A stretch of 13,216 nt of DNA from Candidatus Sulfopaludibacter sp. SbA3. GTDB lineage: Bacteria > Acidobacteriota > Vicinamibacteria > Vicinamibacterales > UBA2999. The stretch covers positions 1-13,216 of the forward strand of contig CAMBHC010000038.1 of the NCBI GenBank assembly GCA_945866285.1, in the 5' to 3' direction. Positions 1 through 7,063 of the stretch are shown here, in pieces. The position numbers were made by a program, and so were the translations under genes. The notes beneath the pieces were generated by a model. The model made no database searches, was not told the origin of the DNA, and saw only the letters and a list, made by a program, of their open reading frames with translations. Each line of letters starts with the position of its first letter. Position 1 is the first letter of the stretch.

Positions 1-990
1 GTTCACGAAGTTGGCAGCGTCGCCGACGATCATTCCGCCGTCGAAATGCAGCTGCGGCTGCGTGTTCCAGCCACCCTCGGGCAACGCCTTCGCGCCATAG
101 CGGACGATGGTGCCGCCGTCGAGGATGCCGCTGATGAACGGGTGGCGCTTGAAGTGCTGGAAGGCCGCATGCGGATCGAACAGCGGATCCTTGTAGTCGA
201 GCCCGACGACGAAGCCGATCGAGATACGGCCGTCGGGCATCGCGTAGAGCCAACTGCCACCAAACTCCTCGTCGCGCAGCGGATAACCCAGCGTGTGAAT
301 CACGGTGCCGGGCGCGAGACGATCCTTGGGGATGTCCCACAGCTCCTTGATGCCAATCGCGAACTGCGCGGGCTCGGAATCTGCCGACAGGTGCAACGTC
401 TGAATGAGCTGCTTGGTCAGGTGTCCGCGCGGACCGTCGGCAAAGATCGTGACCTTGGCGTGGATGTCGGCTCCGGGCTCGAACGCGCCCTTGGGCTTGC
501 CGTCCTTGCCAAGGCCGCGATCACCGGTGCGCACGCCAATCACGCGGTCGCCATCAAACAGGACCGTCTGTCCAGGGAAGCCCATGAACAGGTCGACGCC
601 CTCGGCCTCCACCTGCTCGGCCAACCACTTGGCGAACTGGTTGAGCGAGATGATGTAGTTGCCGTGATTCTGGAACGGCGGCGGCGTGATCGGCAGCCGG
701 AACTTGCTCTCAGGCGTCAGGAAGTAGATGTTGTCCTGAAGCACTTCCTGGGCGAGCGGCGCGCCCTTGGCGACGAAGTCGGGAATCAGGTCACGCAGCG
801 TCGACGGATCGAGGAGTGCGCCCGATAACTGGTGCTGGCCGGCATTGGCGGCCTTCTCGATGACGGCAATCGCCAGCGGTTCGCCGCCCTTCTGCTTCTG
901 GAGTTGCGCGAGCCGCAGCGCCGCGGACAGGCCGCCCGGCCCGCCGCCGACGATCAGGATGTCGACTTCAAGCGTCTCGCGCTGAGCCAT
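1..990 (-). CDS. Electron transfer flavoprotein:quinone oxidoreductase (ETF-QO), N-terminal 330 residues, runs off the window
   Basis: This membrane-associated flavoprotein oxidises reduced ETF and passes the electrons to the quinone pool. The visible 330 residues are the N-terminal part of a family usually near 550 residues; the C-terminal 4Fe-4S domain lies beyond the left edge. An FAD Rossmann motif (GGGPGGLSAA) sits at residues 15-24. Family blocks follow: QLSGALLDP near 55-62, NHGNYIISL near 108-116, the HAKVTIFADG strand near 177-186, GIKELW near 213-218, GFVVGLDYKDP near 259-269, and VGDAANFVN at the edge. The ATG at 988-990 shares one base with the etfA stop (TGATG) and has AGAAGGG just upstream, so it is the third gene of an etfB-etfA-ETF:QO operon. 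The fixC-type family is a possible alternative, but the match to ETF-QO is closer. Confidence is high. Confidence 0.93.
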   Translation of the reverse strand, partial: MAQRETLEVDILIVGGGPGGLSAALRLAQLQKQKGGEPLAIAVIEKAANAGQHQLSGALLDPSTLRDLIPDFVAKGAPLAQEVLQDNIYFLTPESKFRLPITPPPFQNHGNYIISLNQFAKWLAEQVEAEGVDLFMGFPGQTVLFDGDRVIGVRTGDRGLGKDGKPKGAFEPGADIHAKVTIFADGPRGHLTKQLIQTLHLSADSEPAQFAIGIKELWDIPKDRLAPGTVIHTLGYPLRDEEFGGSWLYAMPDGRISIGFVVGLDYKDPLFDPHAAFQHFKRHPFISGILDGGTIVRYGAKALPEGGWNTQPQLHFDGGMIVGDAANFVN

Positions 991-1961
991 CAGCCCTTCT
1001 GGAGTTCCGCGATGATCGCGGGCGCCAGCTCGAACAGGTCGCCCTGGATGCCGTAGTCGGCCACTTCGAAGATCGGCGCGTCGGCGTCCTTGTTGATGGC
1101 CACGATGACGCGCGAACCCTTCATGCCGACGAGATGCTGCATGGCGCCCGAGATGCCGAGCGCCACATACAATTTCGGCGCCACGGTCTGGCCCGAGCTG
1201 CCGATCTGCCGCTCCATGGGCAGCCAGCCGTTGTCGCAAATCGGCCGCGAGGCCGCGAGCTCCGCCCCAAAGGCCTTGGCGAGCTGTTCGGCGATGGCGA
1301 TGTTCTCCACCGTCTTGATGCCGCGACCCACCGAGACAATGCGCTCAGCCTGCGACAGATCCACCGCCTGCTTGGCTTCCTGGAACGGCGCCTCTGGCTT
1401 CTGCCGAATTTTCGATTCGTCGATGCTCACGCTCGCCGCTGCGATCGGTGCCGCCGCGCTGCCCTTCACTGCTGCATCGGCGCGATACGCACCAATCTGG
1501 AGGCTGATCAGGAACGGGCCCTCACCCTGCGGCACGACATCGGCGACCAGCTTGCCCTGGAACATGGGCCGCGCGAACGCGGTGGCGCCGCCAACTGCCC
1601 GGATGGCAATCACGTCGGTGACCAGTGCCCGGTCCATCCGAGTCGCCAGGGTCGGCGAGAAGTCGCGCGTCTGGTAGGTATGTGAAAAGAACACGTAGGT
1701 GGGCGCGACCTGCGCAATGACCTGCTGCAGGGCCTGGACGAAGCCATCGGGTGTGTAGACCGCGAGGGCCGGGCTTTCGACCGTCAGCACTTCGGCAACG
1801 GCCGCCTGCGCGAGCTCTGCGGCCACGGCCGAGACGCTCTGGCCGGCCACCGCCACCTTGATGGGCATGGCGCCGCCCGCCAGGTGCTGCGCCGCGGCAA
1901 TCACTTCCCAACTGGCGCGATTGAGCTTGCCGTTCTGCTGCTCAGCGATGACCAGAATCAC
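990..1961 (-). CDS. etfA: Electron transfer flavoprotein, alpha subunit
   Basis: This is the 323-residue FAD-binding subunit of the soluble ETF heterodimer, which takes electrons from acyl-CoA and other flavin dehydrogenases. The N-terminal ETF domain spans about residues 1-180. The C-terminal flavin domain begins near 200 and carries the expected blocks: VGRGI at 211-215, DNGWLP at 243-248, QIGSSGQTVAP at 252-262, GISGAMQHL at 269-277, AINKDADAPIF at 288-298 and ADYGIQGDLF at 301-310. The start is GTG, overlapping the etfB stop by four bases (GTGA), with GAGGG four bases upstream. The stop overlaps the ATG of ETF:QO by one base, so the three genes look translationally coupled. The length is normal for the family. 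Confidence 0.95.
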   Translation of the reverse strand: MILVIAEQQNGKLNRASWEVIAAAQHLAGGAMPIKVAVAGQSVSAVAAELAQAAVAEVLTVESPALAVYTPDGFVQALQQVIAQVAPTYVFFSHTYQTRDFSPTLATRMDRALVTDVIAIRAVGGATAFARPMFQGKLVADVVPQGEGPFLISLQIGAYRADAAVKGSAAAPIAAASVSIDESKIRQKPEAPFQEAKQAVDLSQAERIVSVGRGIKTVENIAIAEQLAKAFGAELAASRPICDNGWLPMERQIGSSGQTVAPKLYVALGISGAMQHLVGMKGSRVIVAINKDADAPIFEVADYGIQGDLFELAPAIIAELQKG

Positions 1962-2719
1962 AGGACCCTCGCTTCTTCGCGCAGCCGCTTGACCAGTTCT
2001 TTGGCGGCCTCGGACGGCGAGCCGCCAATCATCACGGTCTGCTTCGATTTCTGCGGGGCGCTCATGGCCACCACCTTCAACCGCGGCGACAGGCCCGCGG
2101 GCGCGGCCACCTTGGTAATTTCCTTCTTCTTCGCCGCCATGATGCCCTTCAGCGTGGCATAGCGCAGCTGGTTGATGCCGCTCTGGATGGTCAGCAGCGC
2201 CGGCAGCGCCATGGTGACGTGCTGGAACCAGCCGCCTTCGAGTTCGCGCTTTACCTTCAGCGAGGTGTCGGTGACCTGGACCTCCATGATGATGGTCGAG
2301 TGCGGAATGCCAAGCTTCTCGGCCAGCACGGGGCCGAACTGCGCGTGGCCCTGATCGTCTGACTGCAAGCCGGTGAGAATCAGGTCGAACTTCTGCTCGG
2401 CCATGGCCGGGGCCAGCGCCGCGGCGGCCGTGAATGCGTCGGCGGCCCCCAACGCATCATCTTCCACGTGCAGCGCGCGATCGGCGCCGCGGGCCAGGGC
2501 CTCGCGAATCACCTGCTGGACGCGGGCCGGGCCGGCCGAACACACGACCACTTCGCCGCCATGCTTCTCCCGGAGGCGCAGGCTCTCTTCGAGCGCATAG
2601 GCGTCCGGTTCGTTCATCTCGTAGCTGACATCCTGGTCGCGGACCCACGTCTTGTCGTCGTTCAGACGCGGCTGCCACTCACGGGTAGGCACTTGCTTGA
2701 TGCAGACGGCGATTTTCAT
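1958..2719 (-). CDS. etfB: Electron transfer flavoprotein, beta subunit
   Basis: This is the 253-residue, AMP-binding subunit of ETF, a normal length for the family. It opens with MKIAVCIKQVP. NEPDAYALEE at 36-45 and a nucleotide-binding region (TGLQSDDQGHAQFGP) at 116-130 follow. The ETF-beta signature region, with ELEGG at 159-163 and LPALLTIQSGIN at 172-183, is clear. It is first in the etfB-etfA-ETF:QO run. The ATG at 2717-2719 has no recognisable Shine-Dalgarno sequence: the bases just upstream (CCTTCAAGACT) lead directly into a long G-rich palindrome, so initiation may depend on that structure or on a leader not obvious here. The 74-base gap from fabF is one of the larger gaps in the window and may mark a transcription-unit boundary. 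Confidence 0.95.
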   Translation of the reverse strand: MKIAVCIKQVPTREWQPRLNDDKTWVRDQDVSYEMNEPDAYALEESLRLREKHGGEVVVCSAGPARVQQVIREALARGADRALHVEDDALGAADAFTAAAALAPAMAEQKFDLILTGLQSDDQGHAQFGPVLAEKLGIPHSTIIMEVQVTDTSLKVKRELEGGWFQHVTMALPALLTIQSGINQLRYATLKGIMAAKKKEITKVAAPAGLSPRLKVVAMSAPQKSKQTVMIGGSPSEAAKELVKRLREEARVL

Positions 2720-2720
2720 A

Positions 2721-2794
2721 GTCTTGAAGGCTTGGGGTCTTGAGGGCTTGGGCCGCCTTTCTTCAAGCCCCCAAGTCCCCAGGGCCCCAGGCCC
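2721..2794. repeat. Long imperfect G-rich palindrome between fabF and etfB (family 1, copy 1)
   Basis: Positions 2729-2750 pair with 2764-2785 over 22 positions: 18 Watson-Crick pairs, one G-T and three mismatches, around a 13-base loop. The element starts at the fabF stop codon and fills almost the whole gap up to etfB. Both arms recur in the ubiE-tonB gap: 2730-2752 matches 12323-12345 at 21 of 23 bases, and 2777-2794 matches 12372-12389 at 17 of 18. The minus strand also has four G-runs in a row, so a G-quadruplex is possible. No T-tract follows it in the minus-strand direction, so a simple intrinsic terminator is doubtful. Confidence 0.8.
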
Positions 2795-4035
2795 TACTCC
2801 TCAAATCTCTTCATCAGTAACGCGCCGTTGGTCCCGCCGAAACCGAACGAGTTCGACAGCGCGTAATCGATCTTCATGGGTCGCGCCGTGTGGGGCACGT
2901 AATCGAGGTCACAGCCCTCGTCGGCATGTTCGAGATTGATGGTCGGCGCCGCAATCTGGTGACGGATCGACAGCGCGGTAATGCCCGCCTCGAGTCCGCC
3001 GGCCGCGCCCAGCAAGTGACCGGTCATCGACTTGGTCGATGAAATGGCCAGCTTGTAGGCATGCTCGCCGAACACGCGCTTGATCGCCGTGGTCTCAATG
3101 CGATCGTTGTGCGGCGTCGAGGTGCCGTGCGCGTTGACGTAGTCAACCTGATCGGGACGGATACCGGCCGACGCGATCGCCGCGTTCATCACGCGGAAGG
3201 CGCCATCGCCGTTCTCAGATGGCGCGGTCATGTGATACGCGTCACCGGACATGCCATAGCCGACCATCTCGGCGTAAATCGTCGCGCCGCGGCGCTTGGC
3301 GAACTCGAGTTCCTCGAGCACCACCATGCCGGCGCCTTCGCCCAGCACGAAGCCGTCGCGGTCCTTCTCGAACGGACGGCTCGCGCGCGACGGATCGTCG
3401 TTGCGCGTCGACAAGGCGCGCAGCGCGCCAAAACCGCCAACCCCCATCGGACACACCGCCGCTTCAGCGCCGCCCGCGATCATGGCGTCGGCCGCGCCGC
3501 GCTTGATGATCTCGAACGAGTCACCGATCGCGTGCGCCGACGCCGTGCACGCGGTGCAGGTCGCCAGGTTGGGGCCCTTCGCGCCGAAGCGAATCGACAC
3601 CTGCCCCGCCGCCAGATTAATGATGGAGGACGGGATGAAGAACGGCGAGATCTTGCGCGGCCCACCTGCGAGGTAGGCCTCGTGCTCCCGTTCGATGGTG
3701 GTAAACCCGCCGATGCCCGATCCAATGAACACGCCGATGCGGTCCGCGAAGTCGGGCGTGACCGTCAGTCGCGCATCCTCCATCGCGAATTGCGACGCCG
3801 CGACCGCGAACTGAATGAAGATATCCATCTTCTTCAGCTCTTTCTTCTCGATGAACTGTAGCGGGTCGAAGTTCTTCACTTCACCCGCAAACCGCGTCGA
3901 GAAGGCCGCCGCGTCAAAACGCGTAATCGGGCCAATGCCGCTGGTACCCGCGCGAAGCGCGTCCCAGTTTGCCTGCGTGCCCATGCCTACCGGCGACACC
4001 AGGCCCACGCCGGTCACTACCACTCGCCTGCTCAC
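2794..4035 (-). CDS. fabF: Beta-ketoacyl-ACP synthase II
   Basis: This 413-residue condensing enzyme elongates acyl-ACP with malonyl-ACP in type II fatty-acid synthesis. The catalytic triad is intact and falls at the same numbers as in the E. coli enzyme: Cys163 in TACTASAHAIGDS, His303 in NAHGTST and His340 in KSMTGHLLGAAGG (with Lys335). The C-terminal NSFGFGGTNG loop at 395-404 is present. The start is GTG at 4033-4035, with GGAGG four bases upstream; translation then begins MSRRVVVTGVG, as expected. It is the last gene of the yceD-to-fabF lipid cluster and lies 54 bases after acpP, with a strong hairpin in the gap. Because fabH is absent from this cluster, which enzyme primes synthesis here is an open question; nothing in this sequence departs from ordinary FabF. 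Confidence 0.97.
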   Translation of the reverse strand: MSRRVVVTGVGLVSPVGMGTQANWDALRAGTSGIGPITRFDAAAFSTRFAGEVKNFDPLQFIEKKELKKMDIFIQFAVAASQFAMEDARLTVTPDFADRIGVFIGSGIGGFTTIEREHEAYLAGGPRKISPFFIPSSIINLAAGQVSIRFGAKGPNLATCTACTASAHAIGDSFEIIKRGAADAMIAGGAEAAVCPMGVGGFGALRALSTRNDDPSRASRPFEKDRDGFVLGEGAGMVVLEELEFAKRRGATIYAEMVGYGMSGDAYHMTAPSENGDGAFRVMNAAIASAGIRPDQVDYVNAHGTSTPHNDRIETTAIKRVFGEHAYKLAISSTKSMTGHLLGAAGGLEAGITALSIRHQIAAPTINLEHADEGCDLDYVPHTARPMKIDYALSNSFGFGGTNGALLMKRFEE

Positions 4036-4053
4036 TTGACCTCCGAACGAAAC

Positions 4054-4074
4054 GGCACCCCACGACGGGGTGCC
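4054..4074 (-). terminator. GC-rich hairpin between acpP and fabF, possible partial terminator or attenuator
   Basis: GGCACCCC (4054-4061) pairs perfectly with GGGGTGCC (4067-4074) around a five-base loop, 16 bases beyond the acpP stop. On the minus-strand transcript it is followed by GTTTCGTT, a poor T-rich stretch, and then by the fabF ribosome site (CGGAGG). This looks like a leaky terminator or an mRNA-end stabiliser that would let acpP be expressed above fabF. It is a structural call; activity is inferred. Confidence 0.5.
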
Positions 4075-4089
4075 TTCACTGGTCGCGTG

Positions 4090-4329
4090 CTACTTCTTCT
4101 TGGCGTGCGACTCGATGTAGTCGACCGCTTCCTTGACGCGCGTGATCTTCTCCGCATCATCGTCAGGGATTTCGATACCAAACTCTTCCTCGAACGCCAT
4201 CACGAGCTCGACGGTGTCGAGCGAGTCGGCTCCCAGGTCGTCAACGAACGAAGCATCTGGCGTGACTTCTTCCTCGTCCACACCCAACTGCTCCACGATA
4301 ATGCTCTTCACCTTGTCGGCAACGGCCAC
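4090..4329 (-). CDS. acpP: Acyl carrier protein
   Basis: This 79-residue acidic carrier holds growing acyl chains on a phosphopantetheine arm. The attachment site is Ser36 in [12 protein letters not shown]. The helix II recognition residues ([23 protein letters not shown]) have the usual acidic character, and the protein ends in a short lysine-rich tail. The start is GTG at 4327-4329, with a perfect AGGAGG five bases upstream; that site overlaps the fabG stop. This is the strongest ribosome site in the window, fitting the high ACP demand of the cell. It lies nine bases after fabG and 54 bases before fabF, the standard order for this cluster. Confidence 0.97.
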   Translation of the reverse strand: MAVADKVKSIIVEQLGVDEEEVTPDASFVDDLGADSLDTVELVMAFEEEFGIEIPDDDAEKITRVKEAVDYIESHAKKK

Positions 4330-4334
4330 GAGTC

Positions 4335-4340
4335 CCTCCT
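4335..4340 (-). promoter_or_regulatory. Strong ribosome binding site of acpP, overlapping the fabG stop
   Basis: The minus strand reads AGGAGG here, five bases before the GTG of acpP. The TAG stop of fabG (4339-4341) shares two bases with it, so ribosomes finishing fabG terminate on the acpP initiation site. This settles the GTG as the acpP start. Confidence 0.8.
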
Positions 4341-5079
4341 ACATGTACATCCCGCCATTGACGGCGAGAACTTGACCAGTAATATACGCCGCTTCGTCCG
4401 ATGCCAGGAAGCCGACGGCCGCCGCAATGTCATCCGGAGAGCCCAGGCGGCCCAGCGGTATCTGCGATGACCAGTCGTTCTTGGCATCTGCGGTGATCGC
4501 GCGCGTCATGTCGGTCTCGACCAACCCTGGCGCCACCACATTCACCGTCACCTGGCGCGACGCGACTTCACGCGCCAGGGCCTTGCAAAATCCGATCAAT
4601 CCGGCCTTTGACGCCGCGTAGTTCGCTTGCCCGGCGTTCCCCATCTGCCCGACCACCGAGCTGATGGCCACAATCCGGCCAGCGCGCTGCTTGATCATCG
4701 GCTTGAGCGCCGCCTGGCACAGCGTGAACGCCGCCGTCAGGTTGGTCGCCAGCACGTCATCCCAGTCGGCGCGTTTCATCCGCAGCATCAACTGGTCGCG
4801 GGTAATCCCGGCGTTGCTGACGAGGATGTCGAGGCGGCCATGGGTTTCGACCGTGCCCTTGACCAAGGCCTCGACCGCCGCCGCATCGGTCACGTCTGCG
4901 CTGTGCGCCAACGCCACCCCACCGCTGGCGGTGATCTCCGCCGCGGTGGCCTCGGCATTCGCGCCGCGCGCCACGCACACCACGGTCGCGCCGCCGGCGG
5001 CCAGGCGCAGCGCAATGGCTCGCCCGATGCCGCGGGAGGCACCCGTCACAATCGCAATCTTGCCGTCGAACTGTCTCAG
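4339..5079 (-). CDS. fabG: 3-oxoacyl-ACP reductase, apparently starting at CTG
   Basis: This NADPH-dependent short-chain dehydrogenase reduces 3-ketoacyl-ACP in the elongation cycle. Taken from the CTG at 5077-5079 it has 246 residues, a normal FabG length. The Rossmann motif TGASRGIG lies at 12-19, SNAG at 88-91, the catalytic serine at about 141 (ISSVVGQMG), Tyr154 and Lys158 in YAASK, and PGLVETDM at 184-191. The only ATG/GTG/TTG candidate near the N-terminus is the GTG at 5047-5049, which would delete the first beta strand (KIAIV) before TGASRGIG. Upstream in this frame two TGA codons occur before any standard start, so CTG, overlapping the fabD stop as CTGA and with GAGG seven bases upstream, is the best start. 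An ATT start a few codons inside is less likely. The function is certain; the start is inferred. Confidence 0.93.
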   Translation of the reverse strand: MRQFDGKIAIVTGASRGIGRAIALRLAAGGATVVCVARGANAEATAAEITASGGVALAHSADVTDAAAVEALVKGTVETHGRLDILVSNAGITRDQLMLRMKRADWDDVLATNLTAAFTLCQAALKPMIKQRAGRIVAISSVVGQMGNAGQANYAASKAGLIGFCKALAREVASRQVTVNVVAPGLVETDMTRAITADAKNDWSSQIPLGRLGSPDDIAAAVGFLASDEAAYITGQVLAVNGGMYM

Positions 5080-5999
5080 AGCAGTGCCTCGATCGCCACC
5101 AGGTCATCAGGACCTTCGACGTTCAGAATGGTCGCGCCCGGGACGATCTTCTTCACCAAACCGCTCAGGACTTTCCCGGGACCTACTTCAACATATCGGG
5201 TGACGCCTTCCGACGCAAGGCGTTGGATGACGTTTTCCCACCGCACCGGCGATGATACCTGCTTGATCAGGGCTTCGATGCTGTCAGCAGCGGTCCGTTT
5301 CGGTTCGGCGTCCACGTTCGCGACTACCGGCACGCGCGGGTCGCGTGACGAAGCGGCGCGCAGTTCCGGCGCCAGCCGCTCTTCGGCGGGCTTCATCAAC
5401 GCGCAGTGGAACGGGGCGCTCACCGGCAACGGAATGGCCCGCTTGGCGCCCAACTGCTTCGCATACTCGCTGGCCCGCGCAACCGCAGCCGCCGAGCCGG
5501 CGATGACGATCTGGCCGGGGCTGTTGATATTGGCCGGGCTCACCACGTCGCCCTGCGCCGCCTCGAGACAGGCTTGCGTGACGCCCGCCTCATCGAGGCC
5601 AAGAATGGCGGCCATCGCGCCCTGCCCGACCGGCACGGCTTCCTGCATGTAGCGGCCGCGATGGCGAACCAGGCGCACCGCATCGGCAAACGCCAGCGTG
5701 CCCGCCGCGACGTGCGCTGAGTACTCGCCCAGGCTGTGGCCCGCGAAAAACGACGGCGACAGGCCGCGCTCGCTCAGCAAACGCCACACGGCGACGCTCA
5801 TGGTCAGGATCGCGGGCTGGGTGTTGGCGGTCAGGGTCAACTGCTCCGAGGGACCGTTGAAAATGAGGCCACTCAGGGACTCACCGAGCGCGGCATCGGC
5901 TTCGGCAAAGGTCTGCGCGCAAATCGGAAACTGGTCGGCCAGGGCCTTGCCCATGCCGACCGCTTGTGAGCCTTGGCCGGGGAAGATGCAAGCAATCAT
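5076..5999 (-). CDS. fabD: Malonyl-CoA:ACP transacylase
   Basis: This enzyme loads malonyl groups from malonyl-CoA onto ACP for chain elongation. It has 307 residues from the ATG at 5997-5999, matching the family. The N-terminal PGQGSQ lies at 7-12, the nucleophile Ser89 in GHSLGEYS, a conserved arginine near 114 in HRGRYMQ, and the catalytic His198 in APFHCALM; EVGPGKVLSGL is at 271-281. The frame stays open further upstream, but that stretch overlaps the plsX coding region and looks like plsX read in another frame. The chosen ATG overlaps the plsX stop by four bases (ATGA), has GGTGA eight bases upstream and gives the standard MIACIFPGQG start. Its stop overlaps the fabG start. In the usual arrangement fabH would lie just upstream, but it is absent here. 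Confidence 0.96.
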   Translation of the reverse strand: MIACIFPGQGSQAVGMGKALADQFPICAQTFAEADAALGESLSGLIFNGPSEQLTLTANTQPAILTMSVAVWRLLSERGLSPSFFAGHSLGEYSAHVAAGTLAFADAVRLVRHRGRYMQEAVPVGQGAMAAILGLDEAGVTQACLEAAQGDVVSPANINSPGQIVIAGSAAAVARASEYAKQLGAKRAIPLPVSAPFHCALMKPAEERLAPELRAASSRDPRVPVVANVDAEPKRTAADSIEALIKQVSSPVRWENVIQRLASEGVTRYVEVGPGKVLSGLVKKIVPGATILNVEGPDDLVAIEALL

Positions 6000-7003
6000 G
6001 ACTGTGTCACCGCGCAGGTTGCCATTTCGTGTCGCACTCGCTCCACCATGCGCTGGTCCGCCATGCGCGACGCCATGGCCACCGCATTGCGAACCGCCTT
6101 CACCGACGAGCGTCCGTGCCCGACGATGCATAGGCCGGCGACGCCGAGGAGCGGGGCACCGCCAAACTCCGAATAGTCCACGCGCTTGCGGAACCGCCGG
6201 AACGCCCGTCGCGAGAGCAGGTAGCCCATCTGGCTCGAGAACGTGCTCTGCAGTTCTTCCCCGAGCAGCTCTTCCACCATCTCGACCAGGCCTTCGCTCA
6301 GCTTCAATGCCACGTTGCCGGTGAAGCCGTCGCAGACAATCACGTCGGCGTCGCCGGAGAAGATGCTGCGCGCTTCGACGTTCCCGACAAAATCCAGCGC
6401 CGAGGCCTTGATCAACTGATGCGCCTCGCGCGTCAGGTTATTGCCCTTCGTTGCTTCCTCACCAGTCGACAGCAAGCCGATGCGCGGTCGTGCCACGCCC
6501 AGTCCGAGCTTCGCGTAGACCGCCCCCATGTGGGCGAACTGCAGCAAGTGCACCGGCCGGCACGCCACGGTCGCGCCCACATCCAGCAACACCGCCGACC
6601 CCTGCCGCGTCGGCACGGTCGGCGCCAGCGCCGGACGGTCGACGCCGGGCAACATCCCGAACGCGGCGTGAGCGGCGACGACGCACGCCCCGGTATGGCC
6701 GGCACTGAACAACGCCGCGGCCTCCCCCGACGCCACCCACTCGGCCGCGACCCGGATCGAGGCCTTCGGCTTGCGGCGCAAGGCCTGAGCCGGCGACTCG
6801 GACATGTCGATCACGTCTGGCGCGTCAATGACGCGCACATCCAGTGACTCGACGTCAGGATGGCGTTGGAGCTCGGCGTTGATCTCGCCGGAGCGGCCGA
6901 CCAGATCGATGCCCAGGCCGAGATAGCGCGCAGCCGCCAAGGCGCCATCGACTGGGCGCCCTGGAGCATGATCGCCGCCCATCGCGTCAACCGCGATGCG
7001 CAT
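5996..7003 (-). CDS. plsX: Phosphate acyltransferase
   Basis: This enzyme makes acyl-phosphate from acyl-ACP, the donor for PlsY in phospholipid synthesis. From the ATG at 7001-7003 it has 335 residues and begins MRIAVDAMGGDHAPG, the family's hallmark start. Further blocks are SAGHTGA at 100-106, DVGATVACRP at 141-150, LLSTGEEATKGN at 177-188, CDGFTGNVALKLSEG at 224-238 and FGGAPLLGV at 280-288. An in-frame ATG 13 codons upstream (7040-7042) would add MVAAVRPADQLNP, unlike family members; neither start has a convincing ribosome site. From memory of the family, the asparagines in the AGNTGA and DxGANxD blocks are replaced by His and Thr here. It follows rpmF by 60 bases and overlaps fabD by four. 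Confidence 0.95.
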   Translation of the reverse strand: MRIAVDAMGGDHAPGRPVDGALAAARYLGLGIDLVGRSGEINAELQRHPDVESLDVRVIDAPDVIDMSESPAQALRRKPKASIRVAAEWVASGEAAALFSAGHTGACVVAAHAAFGMLPGVDRPALAPTVPTRQGSAVLLDVGATVACRPVHLLQFAHMGAVYAKLGLGVARPRIGLLSTGEEATKGNNLTREAHQLIKASALDFVGNVEARSIFSGDADVIVCDGFTGNVALKLSEGLVEMVEELLGEELQSTFSSQMGYLLSRRAFRRFRKRVDYSEFGGAPLLGVAGLCIVGHGRSSVKAVRNAVAMASRMADQRMVERVRHEMATCAVTQS

Positions 7004-7029
7004 GGGATTCAGCTGGTCAGCGGGTCTAA

Positions 7030-7054
7030 CGGCCGCCACCATCGGGAGCGGCCG
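7030..7054 (-). promoter_or_regulatory. Hairpin in the rpmF-plsX gap
   Basis: CGGCCGC (7030-7036) pairs perfectly with GCGGCCG (7048-7054) across an 11-base loop, just past the rpmF stop and 26 bases ahead of the preferred plsX ATG. There is no T-tract. The loop contains the alternative ATG (7040-7042), so if that start were used the hairpin would occlude it. A role in mRNA processing or in setting the rpmF:plsX ratio is only inferred. Confidence 0.35.
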
Positions 7055-7063
7055 GACACCGCA

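Noticed and set aside
46..828. 260-codon plus-strand open frame opposite the ETF:QO gene
   Set aside because: The minus-strand frame shows unmistakable ETF:QO motifs throughout; the plus-strand product has none.
2721..2794. Standard intrinsic terminator after fabF
   Set aside because: A strong stem is present but no T-tract follows in the transcript, so I list it as a repeat with unknown function.
3061..3861. 266-codon plus-strand open frame opposite fabF
   Set aside because: Arginine-rich translation with no motif, fully inside the fabF gene; a codon-bias shadow.
6000..6131. Upstream extension of the fabD frame into plsX
   Set aside because: FabD proteins start at the MIACIFPGQG type of sequence, and the ATGA overlap with plsX fits the rest of the operon.
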